In this document: positions 49,858 to 58,878 of the stretch, piece by piece
How the letters are laid out: each line of letters begins with the position of its first letter
Position numbering within the stretch: position 1 is the stretch's first letter
Assembly (NCBI RefSeq): GCF_001247745.1
Contig: NZ_LAIR01000002.1
Location: forward strand, 2,480,001-2,544,000
Source: Luteipulveratus halotolerans
GTDB lineage: Bacteria > Actinomycetota > Actinomycetes > Actinomycetales > Dermatophilaceae
Direction of reading: 5' to 3'
Length of the DNA: 64,000 nucleotides
The notes under the pieces: model-generated
What the model saw: the letters and a program-made list of their open reading frames with translations, nothing else
The model's database searches: none
What the model was told of the DNA's origin: nothing
Program-made: the position numbers and the translations under genes

Positions 49858-50450
49858 GCAGCGCCGACCCGCTCGCGCTCGGTGGACCGGCCCGGCGCAC
49901 CGGTGATGGTCTCGATGGGCGGGTACGCCCGCACGACGGTCGTGGTGACCAGCGCGGCGATCACGCACTTGGCGAGGTCTCCGGGCAGGAACTGCACGGC
50001 GTTCTGGGCGACGGCGACCAGGCCGGAGTCGAGGCGCCAGGCGCAGTAGGGCACGCCGACCAGGTAGACGACGCCCATGCAGCCGATGACGGACGCGACG
50101 AACGGGCTGACCAGGTTGCGCCGGCCCCAACGCTGCACGAGCAGGCCGGTGAGGAACACACCCGGGATCGCGCCGAGCAGATAACCGCCGGACGGACCGG
50201 TGATGACGGCCATGCCGCCGTGGCCGCCCGCACCGATCGGCAGACCGGCGGCGAGCAGCAGGTCGAAGACGATCACGCTGAGCGCACCGCGCTTCGCACC
50301 GAGGATGCAGCCCGCGAGCATGAAGCCGAGCGTCTGGGCCGTGATCGGCACCGACCCGAAGAACGAGATGCCACCCGGCATCCCGAGGACAGCGACGAGC
50401 GCGGCGAACATCGCGACGAGCGCGAGGTCGCGCGGACTGAGCCTGGTCAT
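49854..50450 (-). CDS. bioY: Biotin transporter substrate-binding component
   Basis: A 198-residue S component with six hydrophobic segments. Hallmarks are GGISFFGSVPITAQTLGFMLAG near the N-terminus, GLPIGAGGHGGMAVITGPSGGYLLGAIPGVFLTG in the middle and LPGDLAKCVIAALVTTTV near the end, all typical of BioY. It binds biotin in the membrane with high affinity. ATG at 50450 has AGGAG 4 nt upstream. It is first in bioYMN and divergent from a TetR gene whose operator-like palindrome lies in the shared promoter. Confidence 0.94.
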   Translation of the reverse strand: MTRLSPRDLALVAMFAALVAVLGMPGGISFFGSVPITAQTLGFMLAGCILGAKRGALSVIVFDLLLAAGLPIGAGGHGGMAVITGPSGGYLLGAIPGVFLTGLLVQRWGRRNLVSPFVASVIGCMGVVYLVGVPYCAWRLDSGLVAVAQNAVQFLPGDLAKCVIAALVTTTVVRAYPPIETITGAPGRSTERERVGAA

Positions 50451-50512
50451 GATCTCCTGCTCCTGCGGGTACGACGGTCGCCGCGGCTGCCGGGGCGGTG
50501 CCGGGGACCGTA

Positions 50513-50527
50513 CTGAACGGCGTTCAG
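50513..50527. promoter_or_regulatory. BioQ-type operator in the bioY/TetR divergent promoter
   Basis: CTGAACGGCGTTCAG is a 15-bp palindrome with 7-bp arms. It matches the TGAAC-N3-GTTCA pattern known for the actinobacterial biotin repressor BioQ. It lies 63 bp before bioY and 33 bp before the TetR ATG, so binding could block both promoters. Confidence 0.7.
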
Positions 50528-50559
50528 GATAGACATGACCCGTCGGTAAGGTGACATCC

Positions 50560-51105
50560 ATGGCGATCCAGCGGCAGGACATCCTCGCGGCAGCGCAACG
50601 CATCCTGACCGCCCACGGGCTCGCCGACCTGACGATGCGACGGCTGGCCGCCGAGCTCGACGTGCAGGCGAGCGCGATCTACTGGCACATCCCCCACAAG
50701 CAGGCGCTGCTCGCCGAGGTCGCCGACGACCTGCTGGCCCGGGTGCCCGAGCCGTCGTCCCGACGCCGCTGGGACCGGCAGCTGCACCAGCTCGGCACCG
50801 ACCTGCGTACGACACTGCTCGCCCAGCGCGACGGCGCCGAGGTGGTCGCCGCGAGCCGTGCGTCGTCACTCGACACGAGTCACCTCGGCAAGCGGGTCGT
50901 CGAGATCGTCGAGTCCGGCGGCCACACCCACGCGCACGCCGTGGCGTCGCGAGATGCGTTGCTGCACTTCGTGATCGGCTACACCTTCGACGAGCAGACC
51001 CACGCGGTCATGGCCGAGCACGGAGCGGCGCCGGCGCGGTTCGGCGACGCCGACGCGGCTTACACCGCGGCCCTCGACATCGTGATCGCCGGCATCCGCG
51101 CCTGA
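50560..51105 (+). CDS. bioQ: TetR-family biotin regulator, BioQ-like
   Basis: A 181-residue TetR protein. The DNA-binding part is DILAAAQRILTAHGLADLTMRRLAAELDVQASAIYWHIPHKQALLAEVADDLL (about 8-60). Tetracycline-repressor-like C-terminal helices follow. The name rests on two points: divergent placement from bioYMN and the BioQ-type palindrome between them. The ATG at 50560 follows TAAGGT by 7 nt (leaderless pattern), so it is favoured over GTG at 50551. BioQ represses biotin uptake and synthesis genes when biotin is plentiful. Confidence 0.8.
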   Translation: MAIQRQDILAAAQRILTAHGLADLTMRRLAAELDVQASAIYWHIPHKQALLAEVADDLLARVPEPSSRRRWDRQLHQLGTDLRTTLLAQRDGAEVVAASRASSLDTSHLGKRVVEIVESGGHTHAHAVASRDALLHFVIGYTFDEQTHAVMAEHGAAPARFGDADAAYTAALDIVIAGIRA

Positions 51106-51148
51106 CCCACCGCAGCGCCGGCCGAGCAGGGCGAGAACCCGGACACGT

Positions 51149-51208
51149 TCGTACGACAACGGTCTGGTCGGCACTCCATGCGGTGCCGGACAGACGGTTT
51201 TCGTACGA
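51149..51208. repeat. Palindromic repeat, copy 1
   Basis: About 26-bp arms, with TCGTACGA at each outer end and GTCTG..CGGCAC / GTGCCGGACAGAC at the centre, loop TCCATGCG. The same element occurs four more times at 61.6-62.9 kb. Here it separates convergent bioQ and the sugar ABC ATPase gene and may terminate both. Confidence 0.65.
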
Positions 51209-51228
51209 GGGGTGCGTGTCTCCCTGCT

Positions 51229-52062
51229 TCAGTCGGTCGGGCTCTCCATCTGACGGATCTCGTGGCTGAGCTCGGCCAGCTCGTCACCGCCTGCCATCTC
51301 GGCCGTCAGCTGGTCGAGCGTGAGGTCCTCGCGCTCCTCGTCGAGCGCGACCCGGCCGAGCTTGAGCACGAGGAAGTGGTTGCCGACGAGGTAGGCGTGG
51401 TGCGGGTTGTGGGTGATGAACACGACGCCGAGGCCGGCGTCGCGCGCCTTGACGATGTACTTCAGCACCACACCCGACTGCTTCACTCCCAGAGCGGCCG
51501 TGGGCTCGTCGAGGATGATCACCTTGGCGCCGAAGTAGATCGCGCGGGCGATGGCGATGCACTGGCGCTGACCACCCGACAGCGACGCGACCGGTCGGTC
51601 GAGGTCGGGGATGCTGATGCCCATCCGGGTGAGCTCCTCGCCGGTGACGCGCTCCATCTCCTTGCTGTCGAGCAGCCGCAGCGGACCCTTGCGCAGCTCG
51701 TTGCCGAGGAAGAAGTTGCGCCACACGGACATCAGCGGGGCGAGCGCGAGGTCCTGGTAGACCGTCGCAATGCCCGAGCCGAGCGCCTCACGCGGCGACC
51801 CGAAGTGCCGGGCCTCACCGCCGACGAACATCTGCCCGGCGTCGTAGTCGTGCAGCCCCGACATGATCTTGATCAGCGTGGACTTGCCGGCGCCGTTGTC
51901 GCCGAGCACACAGGTGACCTCGCCCTGGCGCACCGACAGGTTGATCTCGCGCAGGGCCGCGACGTTGCCGTAGGCCTTGCCGATGTCGACCAGCCGGACG
52001 ACCTCGGTGGTCGGGCCGCTGTCGTCGGTGGGCAGCGTGTCATCCGTGACGGGAGTACTCAT
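51229..52062 (-). CDS. Sugar ABC transporter ATP-binding protein (inositol-type, CUT2)
   Basis: A 277-residue ATPase with one ABC domain: Walker A GDNGAGKSTLIKIMSG, signature SLSGGQRQCIAIARAI, Walker B VIILDEPTAALG, switch VFITHNPHHA. CUT2 systems often have a tandem ATPase; this single-domain form is like FrcA. The ATG at 52062 overlaps the permease stop. It is last in the long inositol operon and probably drives import of inositol. Confidence 0.9.
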   Translation of the reverse strand: MSTPVTDDTLPTDDSGPTTEVVRLVDIGKAYGNVAALREINLSVRQGEVTCVLGDNGAGKSTLIKIMSGLHDYDAGQMFVGGEARHFGSPREALGSGIATVYQDLALAPLMSVWRNFFLGNELRKGPLRLLDSKEMERVTGEELTRMGISIPDLDRPVASLSGGQRQCIAIARAIYFGAKVIILDEPTAALGVKQSGVVLKYIVKARDAGLGVVFITHNPHHAYLVGNHFLVLKLGRVALDEEREDLTLDQLTAEMAGGDELAELSHEIRQMESPTD

Positions 52063-53114
52063 CGGGCGTCCGCCTTCTTCTTGACCCACAGGTTGACCAG
52101 CGTCGCGAGCACGAGCATCACGCCGAGGAACGTCTTGAACCAGTCGGGGTTCCAGCCGGCGTAGTTGATGCCGAGCTGGGTCATCGCGAAGATCAGCGCC
52201 CCGATCGAGGCACCGACCGCCGACCCGTAGCCGCCGGTCAGCAGGCAGCCGCCCACGACCGCAGCGATGATGAAGATGAACTCGTTGCCGACACCGTCAC
52301 CGGACTGCACCGTGTTGAACTCGAACAGCAGGTGCATCCCGGCGAGCCAGGCGCAGAATCCGACGAACATGTAGAGCACGAGTCGTACGAGGTGCACGGG
52401 TACGCCGACCGCGCGCGCTGCGTCGGCGTCGCCACCGACCGCGAAGATCCAGTTGCCGAACCGTGTCTTGAGCAGGACGACCGCGGCGACGACCGTGATC
52501 ACCAACCAGTAGACGACCGGCGCCTTGATGGCGACCGATCCGATCGAGGCCTCCCAGGCGAAGACGTGCTGGGCCGACTCGAAGCCCTGCATGTCGCTGA
52601 TGTTGTTGGAGGCGACGTTGCCGGTGACGACCTTGGTCATGCCGAGGTTGACACCCTGCAGGATGAAGAACGTGCCGAGCGTGACCAGGAACGACGGCAG
52701 GCCGGTGCGGTTGAGCATCGTACCGTTGAAGGCGCCGATCGCCAGCGAGATCAGCAGGGCCAGCAGCACGGCGAACCACACGTGGAAGTTGAAGTACCAG
52801 GCCAGCAGGGATGCGGCCAGCCCCGCTGACGTGACAGCGACACCGGCCGACAGGTCGAACTCACCGCCCACCATCAGCAGCGCCACCGGCACCGCCATGA
52901 TCCCGATGGTCGCGGCGCCGTAGAGGATCGTGCCCACGTTGTCGACGTTGCGGAACGCCGACGCCACGATCAGGAAGAACACGCACACGACGACGGCGCC
53001 GAGCAGCGCGCCGATCTCGGGCCGCCGGAGCAGCCGGACGCTGCCCGACCGGGGGGCGACGCGGTCGTCGACGGCCGCGGCCGGCGTACTGGCAGAGGTG
53101 CCCACGTGACTCAC
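52059..53114 (-). CDS. Sugar ABC transporter permease (inositol-type, CUT2)
   Basis: A 351-residue permease with ten hydrophobic segments. Signatures are PVALLMVGGEFDLSAGVAVTSAG near the N half, and FIFIIAAVVGGCLLTGGYGSAVGASIGALIFAMTQLGINYAGWNPDWFKTFLG at the C half, typical of RbsC-like permeases. GTG at 53114 overlaps the binding-protein stop by GTGA. It forms the channel of the uptake system with the ATPase and lipoprotein. Confidence 0.9.
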   Translation of the reverse strand: MSHVGTSASTPAAAVDDRVAPRSGSVRLLRRPEIGALLGAVVVCVFFLIVASAFRNVDNVGTILYGAATIGIMAVPVALLMVGGEFDLSAGVAVTSAGLAASLLAWYFNFHVWFAVLLALLISLAIGAFNGTMLNRTGLPSFLVTLGTFFILQGVNLGMTKVVTGNVASNNISDMQGFESAQHVFAWEASIGSVAIKAPVVYWLVITVVAAVVLLKTRFGNWIFAVGGDADAARAVGVPVHLVRLVLYMFVGFCAWLAGMHLLFEFNTVQSGDGVGNEFIFIIAAVVGGCLLTGGYGSAVGASIGALIFAMTQLGINYAGWNPDWFKTFLGVMLVLATLVNLWVKKKADAR

Positions 53115-54109
53115 CGACGCCCGCTGGCCGCGAACTTCTCGACCGCGGCGACGTTGCTCTTGTCGATGAACGCCGGACCGGTCAGCACCGGCTGCCCGCC
53201 GCCGACGATGTTGCCGTTGGTCTTGAGCAGCCACAGCTGGTCGACCGCGAGGTAGCCCTGCAGGTAGGGCTGCTGGTCGACCGCCCACTGCACGGTGCCC
53301 GCCTTGATGGCGTTGATGAGGTCCTGGCTGGTGTCGAAGGTGACGATCTTGGCCGTGCTCGCCGCACTCGCCTTGGACTGCACCGCGACCGTCGCGATCG
53401 GGCCGCCCAGGGTGAGCACGTAGTCGATCGCCTTGTCCTGCTGCAGCTTGGAGGTGATCGCGGTCTGCATGCTCGCCGGCGACTTGCCGTCGACGTAGAG
53501 CAGCTGGGTGGCCGGGATGCGCTGCTTGACGCCGGCGCAGCGGTCCTCGAGGCCGACGTTGCCCTGCTCGTGGATGACGCAGATCGGGTGCTTGGCGCCC
53601 TCCTTGAGCATCCGGTCGCCCGCCTGCTGGCCCGCGATCTTCTCGTCCTGCCCGAAGTACGACGTGACGCCCATGGCCTTCCACCGGTCGAGGCCGCCGT
53701 TGAGGGCGACGACGGGGATCTTGGCGGCGACGGCCTTCTTGACCACGCCCTGCATGGCGTCCGGCTTGGCGAGCGTGAGAGCGATGCCGTCGACCTTCTT
53801 GTCGATGGCCTGCTGCACCAGGTTGGCCTGCTTGGCGCCGTCGGGGTCGGCGGTGTACTGCAGGTCGACGTTGTCCTTGGCGGCAGCGTCCTGGGCGCCC
53901 TTGCGGACGATGTCCCAGAACGTGTCGCCCGGCCCCGAGTGGGTGACCAGCGCGATCGTCATCTTCGGGGTCGTGGCCTTGCCGGCATTGCGTGCCCGCT
54001 CGGCGTCCTCGACGGCCTTGCGCCCACCGGTCGAGCTGCACGCCGCGAGCGCGGCCACCAGCACGGTCGTCGCGACCACGGCGGTGGCCCTTCGGGTACG
54101 GCTGCTCAT
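53111..54109 (-). CDS. Sugar ABC transporter substrate-binding lipoprotein (inositol-type)
   Basis: A 332-residue periplasmic-binding type I protein. Signal peptide with lipobox VAALAACSS (Cys about residue 24). The mature part opens KMTIALVTHSGPGDTFWDIVRKGAQDAA, with KKVDGIALTLAKPDAM and PVVALNGGLDRWKAMGVTSYFGQDE, standard for sugar-binding proteins of the ribose/inositol class. Its cluster with iol genes makes inositol the most likely ligand. GAAAGGA precedes the ATG. Confidence 0.88.
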   Translation of the reverse strand: MSSRTRRATAVVATTVLVAALAACSSTGGRKAVEDAERARNAGKATTPKMTIALVTHSGPGDTFWDIVRKGAQDAAAKDNVDLQYTADPDGAKQANLVQQAIDKKVDGIALTLAKPDAMQGVVKKAVAAKIPVVALNGGLDRWKAMGVTSYFGQDEKIAGQQAGDRMLKEGAKHPICVIHEQGNVGLEDRCAGVKQRIPATQLLYVDGKSPASMQTAITSKLQQDKAIDYVLTLGGPIATVAVQSKASAASTAKIVTFDTSQDLINAIKAGTVQWAVDQQPYLQGYLAVDQLWLLKTNGNIVGGGQPVLTGPAFIDKSNVAAVEKFAASGRR

Positions 54110-54177
54110 TGCTGTGTCCTTTCAGCCACCCCGGGGGCATCACGCCGAAGGTCGGCGCGACGACGAGCCGGGGCGAG

Positions 54178-56139
54178 TCACATGTCGGCCCCAGTCTGCC
54201 GAGTCCGGGCGCTGCGCGCAGGATCCACGCCGGACCGGGTCGGGGCGAGCAGCGGGCGTTGCGCCTTGCGGTGGTCGACGTAGTCGTCGTACGCCGTCCG
54301 CGTGGTGTCCAGGTCGCTCACCTCGGCGACAGGGACGTCCCACCACGCGCCGTTGTCGGGCCCGGGCGCACTCGGGTCGGTCTCGACGTGGATGACGAAC
54401 GGGCCGAAGTCGCGCGGTGCGGCCTTCGCCTCTCGGATCGCGGTGTGCAGCTCCTCGACCGAGGCGACCTCGACGACGTGGGCTCCGAGGCTGCGCGCGT
54501 TGGCCGCGAGGTCGACGGGCAGGTGCGGGCCGTCGAGGCGGCCGTCGTCGCTGCGGTAGCGGTACTGCGTCCCGAAACGTTGCGATCCCAGCGACTCCGA
54601 CAGCGCGCCGATCGAGCCGAACCCGTGGTTCTGCACGATCACGACGACGATCTTGACCCGCTCCTGGACCGCGACGACCAGCTCGCTCGGCATCATGAGG
54701 TACGACCCGTCCCCGACGAGCACGAACACGTCGCGGTCGGGCTGGGCGAGGCGGACGCCGATACCGCCCGGGATCTCGTAGCCCATGCACGAGTAGCCGT
54801 ACTCGACGTGGTAGCCGCCGCGGTCGCGTACGCGCCAGAGCTGGTGCAGGTCGCCCGGCATCGACCCCGCCGCGCACACGACGACGTCCCGCGGGTCGCT
54901 GTGCTCGTTGACCGCGCCGAGCACCTGGCCCTGGGTGAGCACGCCGTCCGCGAGCTGGTCGGTGACCTCGGCCGGTGGGTGATGGATCGCCTCGACGTGC
55001 TCGTCCCACTGCTGCCACTCGCGACCGATGCGCTCGGTGTACGACGCGTCGGTGCGGTGGCCGTCGAGCTGCGCCGTGAGTGCGGTGAGGGCCTCGCGGG
55101 CGTCGCCGACGAGTGCGAGACCGGCGTGCTTGCCCGCGTCGAAGCGGCCGACGTTGATGTTGATGAAGCGAACTCCGTTGTCCTGGAAGGCCGTTCGCGA
55201 CGCGGTGGTGAAGTCGGACCACCTCGTGCCGACACCGATGACCAGGTCGGCGTCACGCGCGAAGGCGTTGGCGGCCGTCGTACCGGTCGATCCGATCGCG
55301 CCGAGCAGCTGCGGGTGGCCGTGGACAAGTGAGCCCTTGCCGGCCTGCGTCTCGCCGACCGCGATGCCGGTGGCCTCGCAGAAGGCGGCCAGGGCGTCCT
55401 CGGCACCGCTGTAGTGCACTCCCCCGCCGGCAACGACGAGCGGCCGCTGCGCGTTGCGGATCAGATCGGCGGTCGCCGCGACCTGCGACGGCTCGGCCGG
55501 CGGGCGGGCGATGTGCCAGACGCGCTCGTCGAACAGGTCGTCCGGGAAGTCGTGGGCCTGCGCCTGCACGTCCTGGGGCAGCGCGATCGTGACGGCGCCG
55601 GTCTCGACCGGGTCGGTCAGCACGCGCATCGCCTGCATCAGCGCGTCAGCCAGCTGCTCAGGTCGGCTCACCCGGTCGAACCAGCGCGACACCGGACGCA
55701 GCGCGTCGTTGACCGTGACGTCGCCGGCGACCGGCAACTCCAGCTGCTGCAGCACGCTGCCGGTCGCGCGGGTCGCAAAGGTCCCTGACGGCAGCAGCAG
55801 CACGGGCAGCCGGTTGACCGTGGCGAGCGCAGCGCCCGTGACCATGTTGGTCGAGCCGGGACCGACCGAGGCGGTGCACGCCCACATGCGCAGCCGGTTG
55901 CTGGCGCGGGCGTACGCCGTGGCGGTGTGCACCATCGCCTGCTCGTTGCGCGCGAGGACGTAGGGCAGCGCCGGCACACCGGTGCGTTCGTCCTGCAGCA
56001 GGGCCTGCCCGAGCCCGGCGACGTTGCCGTGCCCGAAGATGCCGAGACACCCCGCGAACGCCGGGTGCAGCTCGCCGTCACGCTCGGTCAGCTGCTGCCC
56101 GAGGAACCGCACGACCGCCTGCCCCACCGTGAGCCTCAT
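54178..56139 (-). CDS. iolD: 3D-(3,5/4)-trihydroxycyclohexane-1,2-dione hydrolase
   Basis: A 653-residue thiamine-diphosphate enzyme that opens the ring of the inositol-derived dione to give 5-deoxy-glucuronate. It has the three-domain ThDP layout: N-terminal Pyr domain starting MRLTVGQAVVRFLGQQ with the catalytic Glu region, central domain with VVAGGGVHYSGA, and the PP domain with GDGSYLMMPSELVVAVQERVKIVVVIVQNHG (GDG...N metal/ThDP motif). Length fits IolD. It overlaps the iolB stop by ATGA. Confidence 0.94.
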   Translation of the reverse strand: MRLTVGQAVVRFLGQQLTERDGELHPAFAGCLGIFGHGNVAGLGQALLQDERTGVPALPYVLARNEQAMVHTATAYARASNRLRMWACTASVGPGSTNMVTGAALATVNRLPVLLLPSGTFATRATGSVLQQLELPVAGDVTVNDALRPVSRWFDRVSRPEQLADALMQAMRVLTDPVETGAVTIALPQDVQAQAHDFPDDLFDERVWHIARPPAEPSQVAATADLIRNAQRPLVVAGGGVHYSGAEDALAAFCEATGIAVGETQAGKGSLVHGHPQLLGAIGSTGTTAANAFARDADLVIGVGTRWSDFTTASRTAFQDNGVRFININVGRFDAGKHAGLALVGDAREALTALTAQLDGHRTDASYTERIGREWQQWDEHVEAIHHPPAEVTDQLADGVLTQGQVLGAVNEHSDPRDVVVCAAGSMPGDLHQLWRVRDRGGYHVEYGYSCMGYEIPGGIGVRLAQPDRDVFVLVGDGSYLMMPSELVVAVQERVKIVVVIVQNHGFGSIGALSESLGSQRFGTQYRYRSDDGRLDGPHLPVDLAANARSLGAHVVEVASVEELHTAIREAKAAPRDFGPFVIHVETDPSAPGPDNGAWWDVPVAEVSDLDTTRTAYDDYVDHRKAQRPLLAPTRSGVDPARSARTRQTGADM

Positions 56140-57047
56140 CGAGTCTCATCCCCGAACGGGAGCCGTGGGTCCATCGTCTGCCCCTCCCAGGTGTCGCGCA
56201 CCCAGCCGTGCGCCGGGTCGTCGCAGATCAGCCAGGCACGCTCTGCACCCGGGCCGGCCATCACATTGAGGTAGTACAGGTCGTAGCCGGGCGGCGCTGT
56301 CGCCGGCCCGTGCCAGCCGTGGGGTACGAGCACGACGTCTCCGGTCCGCACCTCTGCCAGCACATCGATCGGCCGATCCTCCGTGCCGTAGACCCGTTGG
56401 TAAGCAACGGGATCCGCGCCTTCCGGTCCGGCGATGTGGTCGACCTCGAAGTAGTAGATCTCCTCGAGCTCGGTCTCAGCACCGGCACGCTCCTCGTCGT
56501 GCTTGTGCGGCGGGTAGGAGCTCCAGTTGCCGGCAGGCGTCAGCACCTCGCACGCGATGATCCGGTCGGCGTCGAGCACGTCGGGCGTGCCGAAGTTGCG
56601 GACCTCCCGGCTCGCCTGACCAGCGCCCCGCAGCTCGACCGGCACGGCTGCGGCAGCGATGTGTCTCGGAGAACGCCGACCCGGCGTACGCACCCTGGCC
56701 GTGCACACCGCCACACGTGCCGCGTCCGTCGCCGTGAGCGTCAGACTCCCGCCCGCGGGCAGGTACGCGACATCGGTGGGCCCGGCGAACACCGACGGCC
56801 GCCCGACGAGGTCGTACGCCGCGCCACCGGACCACGCGACGTGCACGCCGCCTGCCAGGGGTACGACGACCGCCTCCCTCCCTGCCAGCTCGACCGTGAC
56901 CGGTCGCCCGGGAACCAGGTCGGCCACGTGGAGCCCGGTGTGCTGCCAGCCGTCGTGGCTGATGTCCACGACGACCGAGAACCCTTCAGCCGCAGTCGAA
57001 CCCAGCGGCAGAACCCAACGAGCGTTGTCTCGTCCGAGGCCTGTCAT
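56136..57047 (-). CDS. iolB: 5-deoxy-glucuronate isomerase
   Basis: A 303-residue cupin enzyme that isomerises 5-deoxy-glucuronate to 5-dehydro-2-deoxygluconate. Clear marks are NWSSYPPHKHDEER (metal-binding His/Glu), EEIYYFEVD, RVYGTEDRPIDVLAEVRTGDVVLVPHGWHGPATAPPGYDLYYLNVMAGPG. Length is normal. It is coupled by ATGA overlaps on both sides. Acts between IolD and IolC in the pathway. Confidence 0.95.
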   Translation of the reverse strand: MTGLGRDNARWVLPLGSTAAEGFSVVVDISHDGWQHTGLHVADLVPGRPVTVELAGREAVVVPLAGGVHVAWSGGAAYDLVGRPSVFAGPTDVAYLPAGGSLTLTATDAARVAVCTARVRTPGRRSPRHIAAAAVPVELRGAGQASREVRNFGTPDVLDADRIIACEVLTPAGNWSSYPPHKHDEERAGAETELEEIYYFEVDHIAGPEGADPVAYQRVYGTEDRPIDVLAEVRTGDVVLVPHGWHGPATAPPGYDLYYLNVMAGPGAERAWLICDDPAHGWVRDTWEGQTMDPRLPFGDETR

Positions 57048-57928
57048 CTGTCACCTCCGTGCACGAGCTCGACCGCCGTACGCACTGCCGCGCCGACGTC
57101 TCCGTCGAGTGGGTACAGCAGGGCGCGTCCGACGACGAGCCCCCGCACCGACGGGAGGGTGAGCGCATCGGCCCACGCGGCGTACGTCTGCTCCGGGGCC
57201 TCGTGCGGGTCGCCACCGAGCAGCAGCGTCGGCAGCGTGGTGGCGTCCATGACGCGCGCCATGTTGTCGACGACGGGCAGCTTGAGCCAGGTGTACGCGC
57301 TCGTCGCACCGAGACCGCTCGCGACGACCACCGATCTCACGACTGAGTCGGTGTCGAGCTGGTTGACCATCCGGTCGTCCTCGAAGCGGGACAGGAACGG
57401 TTCGATCATCATCGGCAGGCGCCGCTCGGCGAGTGCGCTGACGGCGTGACCGGTCGCCTCGAGCGTCGCGGCCGTGCCGGGCTCGTCCAGGCACACGCGC
57501 ATCAGGGCCTTGCCGCCGTCGAGCCCCAGGCGGTCGAGGGTCTCGGGGTCGTACGCCGTGTAGCGGTCGTCGGCCTCGAAAACCGCGCCCTGGAGGCCGC
57601 CGCGGTTCATCGACCCGATCGCGACCTTGCCGTCGAGCGCACCGAGCAGCAGCAGGTCCTCGAGCACGTCGGGGCTGCCGAGAACGCCGTCGACGCCGGG
57701 CACCGCCAGGGCGACCTGCAGCCGTCCCAGGAGGTCGGTGCGGCTGGCCATCGCCATCGGCTGGTCACGCACCCCGAGCGCATTGCGTGCCGGGTGGTCG
57801 GCAGCGACCAGCAGCAGGCGACCGTCGTCAGCGAGCAGAGGACGACGTCGCCTGGCGGCCCAGGAATCTGCGACCCGACCCGGGTCGGTGGCCCGGATCT
57901 CGTTGATTTGCAACGGATCGAGCGTCAT
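57044..57928 (-). CDS. Cgl0159-type (beta/alpha)8 aldolase-like protein of the inositol pathway
   Basis: A 294-residue protein of the class I aldolase-like group found in actinobacterial inositol clusters. It begins MTLDPLQINEIRATDPGRV and contains RLLLVAADHPARNALG, the lysine in GLDGGKALMRVCLD (about residue 150, possible Schiff-base Lys), LPMMIEPFLSRFEDD and PTLLLGGDPHEAPEQTYAAWADAL. No IolJ is coded here, and this protein holds the place where cleavage of the phosphorylated product would be expected, so it may act as that aldolase. Start ATG at 57928 overlaps the iolC stop. Confidence 0.85.
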   Translation of the reverse strand: MTLDPLQINEIRATDPGRVADSWAARRRRPLLADDGRLLLVAADHPARNALGVRDQPMAMASRTDLLGRLQVALAVPGVDGVLGSPDVLEDLLLLGALDGKVAIGSMNRGGLQGAVFEADDRYTAYDPETLDRLGLDGGKALMRVCLDEPGTAATLEATGHAVSALAERRLPMMIEPFLSRFEDDRMVNQLDTDSVVRSVVVASGLGATSAYTWLKLPVVDNMARVMDATTLPTLLLGGDPHEAPEQTYAAWADALTLPSVRGLVVGRALLYPLDGDVGAAVRTAVELVHGGDR

Positions 57929-58878
57929 GCGACTCGCCCTCTCGACGACGCCGCGTCGACCTCGTCCGTGGTCGGCATCGCCGTCGAGCACTCCAGCCTC
58001 GACGCGACGATGGCACCGGCGACGTTGGCGAACCGCAGCGTCCGCGCCAGCGGCCACTCGGCCAGCAGACCGTGACACAGCGCCCCGCCGAACGCATCGC
58101 CCGCACCGAGGCCGTTGAGGACCTCGACCGGGAACGCCGGCAGGTCGACCCGCTCGTCAGGGGTCGCCGCGAGCACACCGGCCGGGCCGCGCTTGACGAC
58201 CGCCAGGTCGAGCCCTCGCGCGAGGAGCGCGTCGGCGGCTCTGTCGGCGTCGGTCTCACCCGTGGCGACCTCGCACTCCTCGCGGTTGCCGACGGCCACC
58301 GTGACGTGGTCGAGCGCCGCGTCGACCTCGCGTCGCGCGGCTGCAGGATCTGCCCAGAACATCGGTCGATAGTCGAGGTCGAGCACGGTGTGCGCCCGCC
58401 GCCCGCGCGCGTCCCACGCGGCGTGGTGGGCGGCGCGGCTCGGCTCCTGGCTGAGTCCGGTCACGGTGGCCCAGAAGATCGTGGCCTCACGAATCGCGTT
58501 CAACGGCAACGTGTTCGGCTCGATCATGAGGTCAGGTGCCGTCGGGTAGCGGTAGAACCACAACGGGAAGTCGTCCGGAGGGAACACCTCGCAGAACGTC
58601 ACCGGCGTGGGAGGTCCGTCGACGGCCGACACGAACACGTCGTCGACACCCAGCCGTCGCAGCTCACGGTGCACGTAGCGACCGAACGCGTCGTCTCCGG
58701 TGCGCGTGATCACTGCCGTACGCCGGCCGTGCCGCGCCGCAGCCACCGTCACGTTGGTGGCGCTCCCGCCGAGGAACTTCTCGAACGTCCGCACCTCCTC
58801 CAACGGCACCCGGTGCTGGAGCGGATAGATGTCGACACCGACCCGCCCCATGGCGATCAGGTCGTACGCGCCGGTCAC
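57925..58878 (-). CDS. iolC: 5-dehydro-2-deoxygluconokinase
   Basis: A 317-residue PfkB-family kinase. Start region YDLIAMGRVGVDIYPLQ, the sugar-binding GGSATNVTVAAARHG, and the C-terminal signature NGLGAGDAFGGALCHGLL with the catalytic Asp in GAGDAFGG. The kinase phosphorylates 5-dehydro-2-deoxygluconate. It lies between iolE and the aldolase-like gene with ATGA overlaps, as in a tightly coupled operon. Confidence 0.94.
   Translation of the reverse strand: MTGAYDLIAMGRVGVDIYPLQHRVPLEEVRTFEKFLGGSATNVTVAAARHGRRTAVITRTGDDAFGRYVHRELRRLGVDDVFVSAVDGPPTPVTFCEVFPPDDFPLWFYRYPTAPDLMIEPNTLPLNAIREATIFWATVTGLSQEPSRAAHHAAWDARGRRAHTVLDLDYRPMFWADPAAARREVDAALDHVTVAVGNREECEVATGETDADRAADALLARGLDLAVVKRGPAGVLAATPDERVDLPAFPVEVLNGLGAGDAFGGALCHGLLAEWPLARTLRFANVAGAIVASRLECSTAMPTTDEVDAASSRGRVA

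Noticed and set aside
53115..54143. Upstream extension of the sugar permease frame
   Set aside because: It overlaps the binding-protein gene in another frame and has shadow-type composition; GTG at 53114 with a GTGA overlap is the natural start.
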